Part shown: positions 6,892-7,020 of the stretch, one piece after another | How the letters are laid out: every line of letters starts with the position of its first letter | Position numbering within the stretch: position 1 is the stretch's first letter | Notes under the pieces: model-generated | What the model was told of the DNA's origin: nothing | The model's input: the letters and a program-made list of their open reading frames with translations, nothing else | The model's database searches: none | Origin: Nitrospirota bacterium | GTDB lineage: Bacteria > Nitrospirota > Thermodesulfovibrionia > Thermodesulfovibrionales > UBA6898 | Reading direction: 5' to 3' | DNA: 7,020 bases | NCBI GenBank assembly: GCA_021787505.1 | Contig: JAJYLU010000093.1 | Coordinates: 1-7,020 of the forward strand | Translations under genes and position numbers: made by a program

Positions 6892-6903
6892 ATGCAATAT
6901 TAG

Positions 6904-6937
6904 CAGATCAAAACTGATATATCAAGACCTGACCCCA
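6904..6937. repeat. Right inverted-repeat arm of the transposase element
   Basis: The arm ends CAAGACCTGACCCCA at 6923-6937, the exact inverse of the left core. Its inner part contains a ten-base perfect palindrome, TGATATATCA (6915-6924), which is broken in the left arm. This arm lies just upstream of the transposase start and may hold its promoter. Confidence 0.85.
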
Positions 6938-7020
6938 ATGAACCTTCGTTTGAACCATGTCGGCTGGATGGGGTTGTTAACTGTCTTCATTTTTTAAACA
7001 ATTATCCGCTTTGTCATTGC
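6938..7020. other. Right-edge flank with no supported gene
   Basis: 83 bp of AT-rich sequence beyond the transposase element. It contains only very short open frames and no RNA gene, hairpin or clear promoter that I can defend. A gene could begin beyond the window edge. Confidence 0.4.

Larger units (their letters stand above)
6019..6937 (-). mobile_element. RAYT/IS200-like transposase element bounded by inverted repeats
   Basis: A unit of about 919 bp containing one Y1 transposase gene between inverted arms. The outermost 15 bases, TGGGGTCAGGTCTTG at 6019-6033, are repeated exactly in inverse at 6923-6937. Extending inward, 29 of 34 positions match (6019-6052 against 6904-6937). The transposase stop lies inside the left arm and its start is 12 bp inside the inner end of the right arm, so the arms frame the gene closely. 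HUH transposases of this type act on single-stranded DNA and do not make target duplications, so the absence of an obvious flanking direct repeat is expected. The exact ends are inferred from the repeat limits only. Confidence 0.75.

Noticed and set aside
6385..6903. A 172-codon open frame on the + strand opposite the transposase
   Set aside because: The - strand encodes a complete HUH transposase; the + product has no family features.
6922..6990. A 22-codon open frame on the - strand (MKTVNNPIQPTW...) that runs from the right flank into the right arm and takes its stop from the arm
   Set aside because: It could be the start of a gene cut by the element, but it has no SD, a stop lies in frame just upstream, and it is too short to identify. 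The left flank offers no continuing frame.

Overview
The window joins a housekeeping block to an accessory block. Positions 1-4673 hold four genes on the + strand: the 3' end of guaB, then complete guaA, ispA and dxs. Positions 4702-6891 hold four genes on the - strand: a small SdpI-family membrane protein, an exported cupin, an uncharacterised duplicated-domain protein, and a Y1 (HUH) transposase of the REP-associated (RAYT) type inside a pair of inverted repeats.

The source is clearly bacterial: Shine-Dalgarno-like sites, a one-base gene overlap, a bacterial-type GuaA and the MEP pathway. The moderately high GC of the first block, the guaB-guaA-ispA-dxs order and the look of the proteins would fit an environmental Nitrospirota or Desulfobacterota-like (deltaproteobacterial) lineage. 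That is a guess from protein style, and no rRNA or marker settles it.

In the + block, IMP dehydrogenase and GMP synthase carry out the two steps from IMP to GMP. IspA and Dxs serve isoprenoid synthesis: Dxs starts the MEP pathway and IspA condenses its C5 products into farnesyl diphosphate. guaA and ispA are 24 bp apart and ispA and dxs overlap by one base, so guaA-ispA-dxs is very probably one transcript. guaB lies 104 bp upstream and may belong to it.

The - block converges on dxs with only 28 bp between the stop codons. The cupin and SdpI-like genes are 34 bp apart and could be co-transcribed; they and their flanks are visibly more AT-rich than the first block. The hypothetical gene at 5566-5970 has a good ribosome binding site and a clear internal duplication. 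Its start lies 48 bp from the edge of the transposase element (about 6019-6937), whose outermost 15 bases form a perfect inverted repeat. Positions 6938-7020 hold no gene I can support.

I see no CRISPR array, RNA gene, defence island or convincingly new system. The points most worth a second look are the transposase element with its matched ends, the duplicated small protein beside it, and a substitution next to the catalytic glutamate of Dxs.
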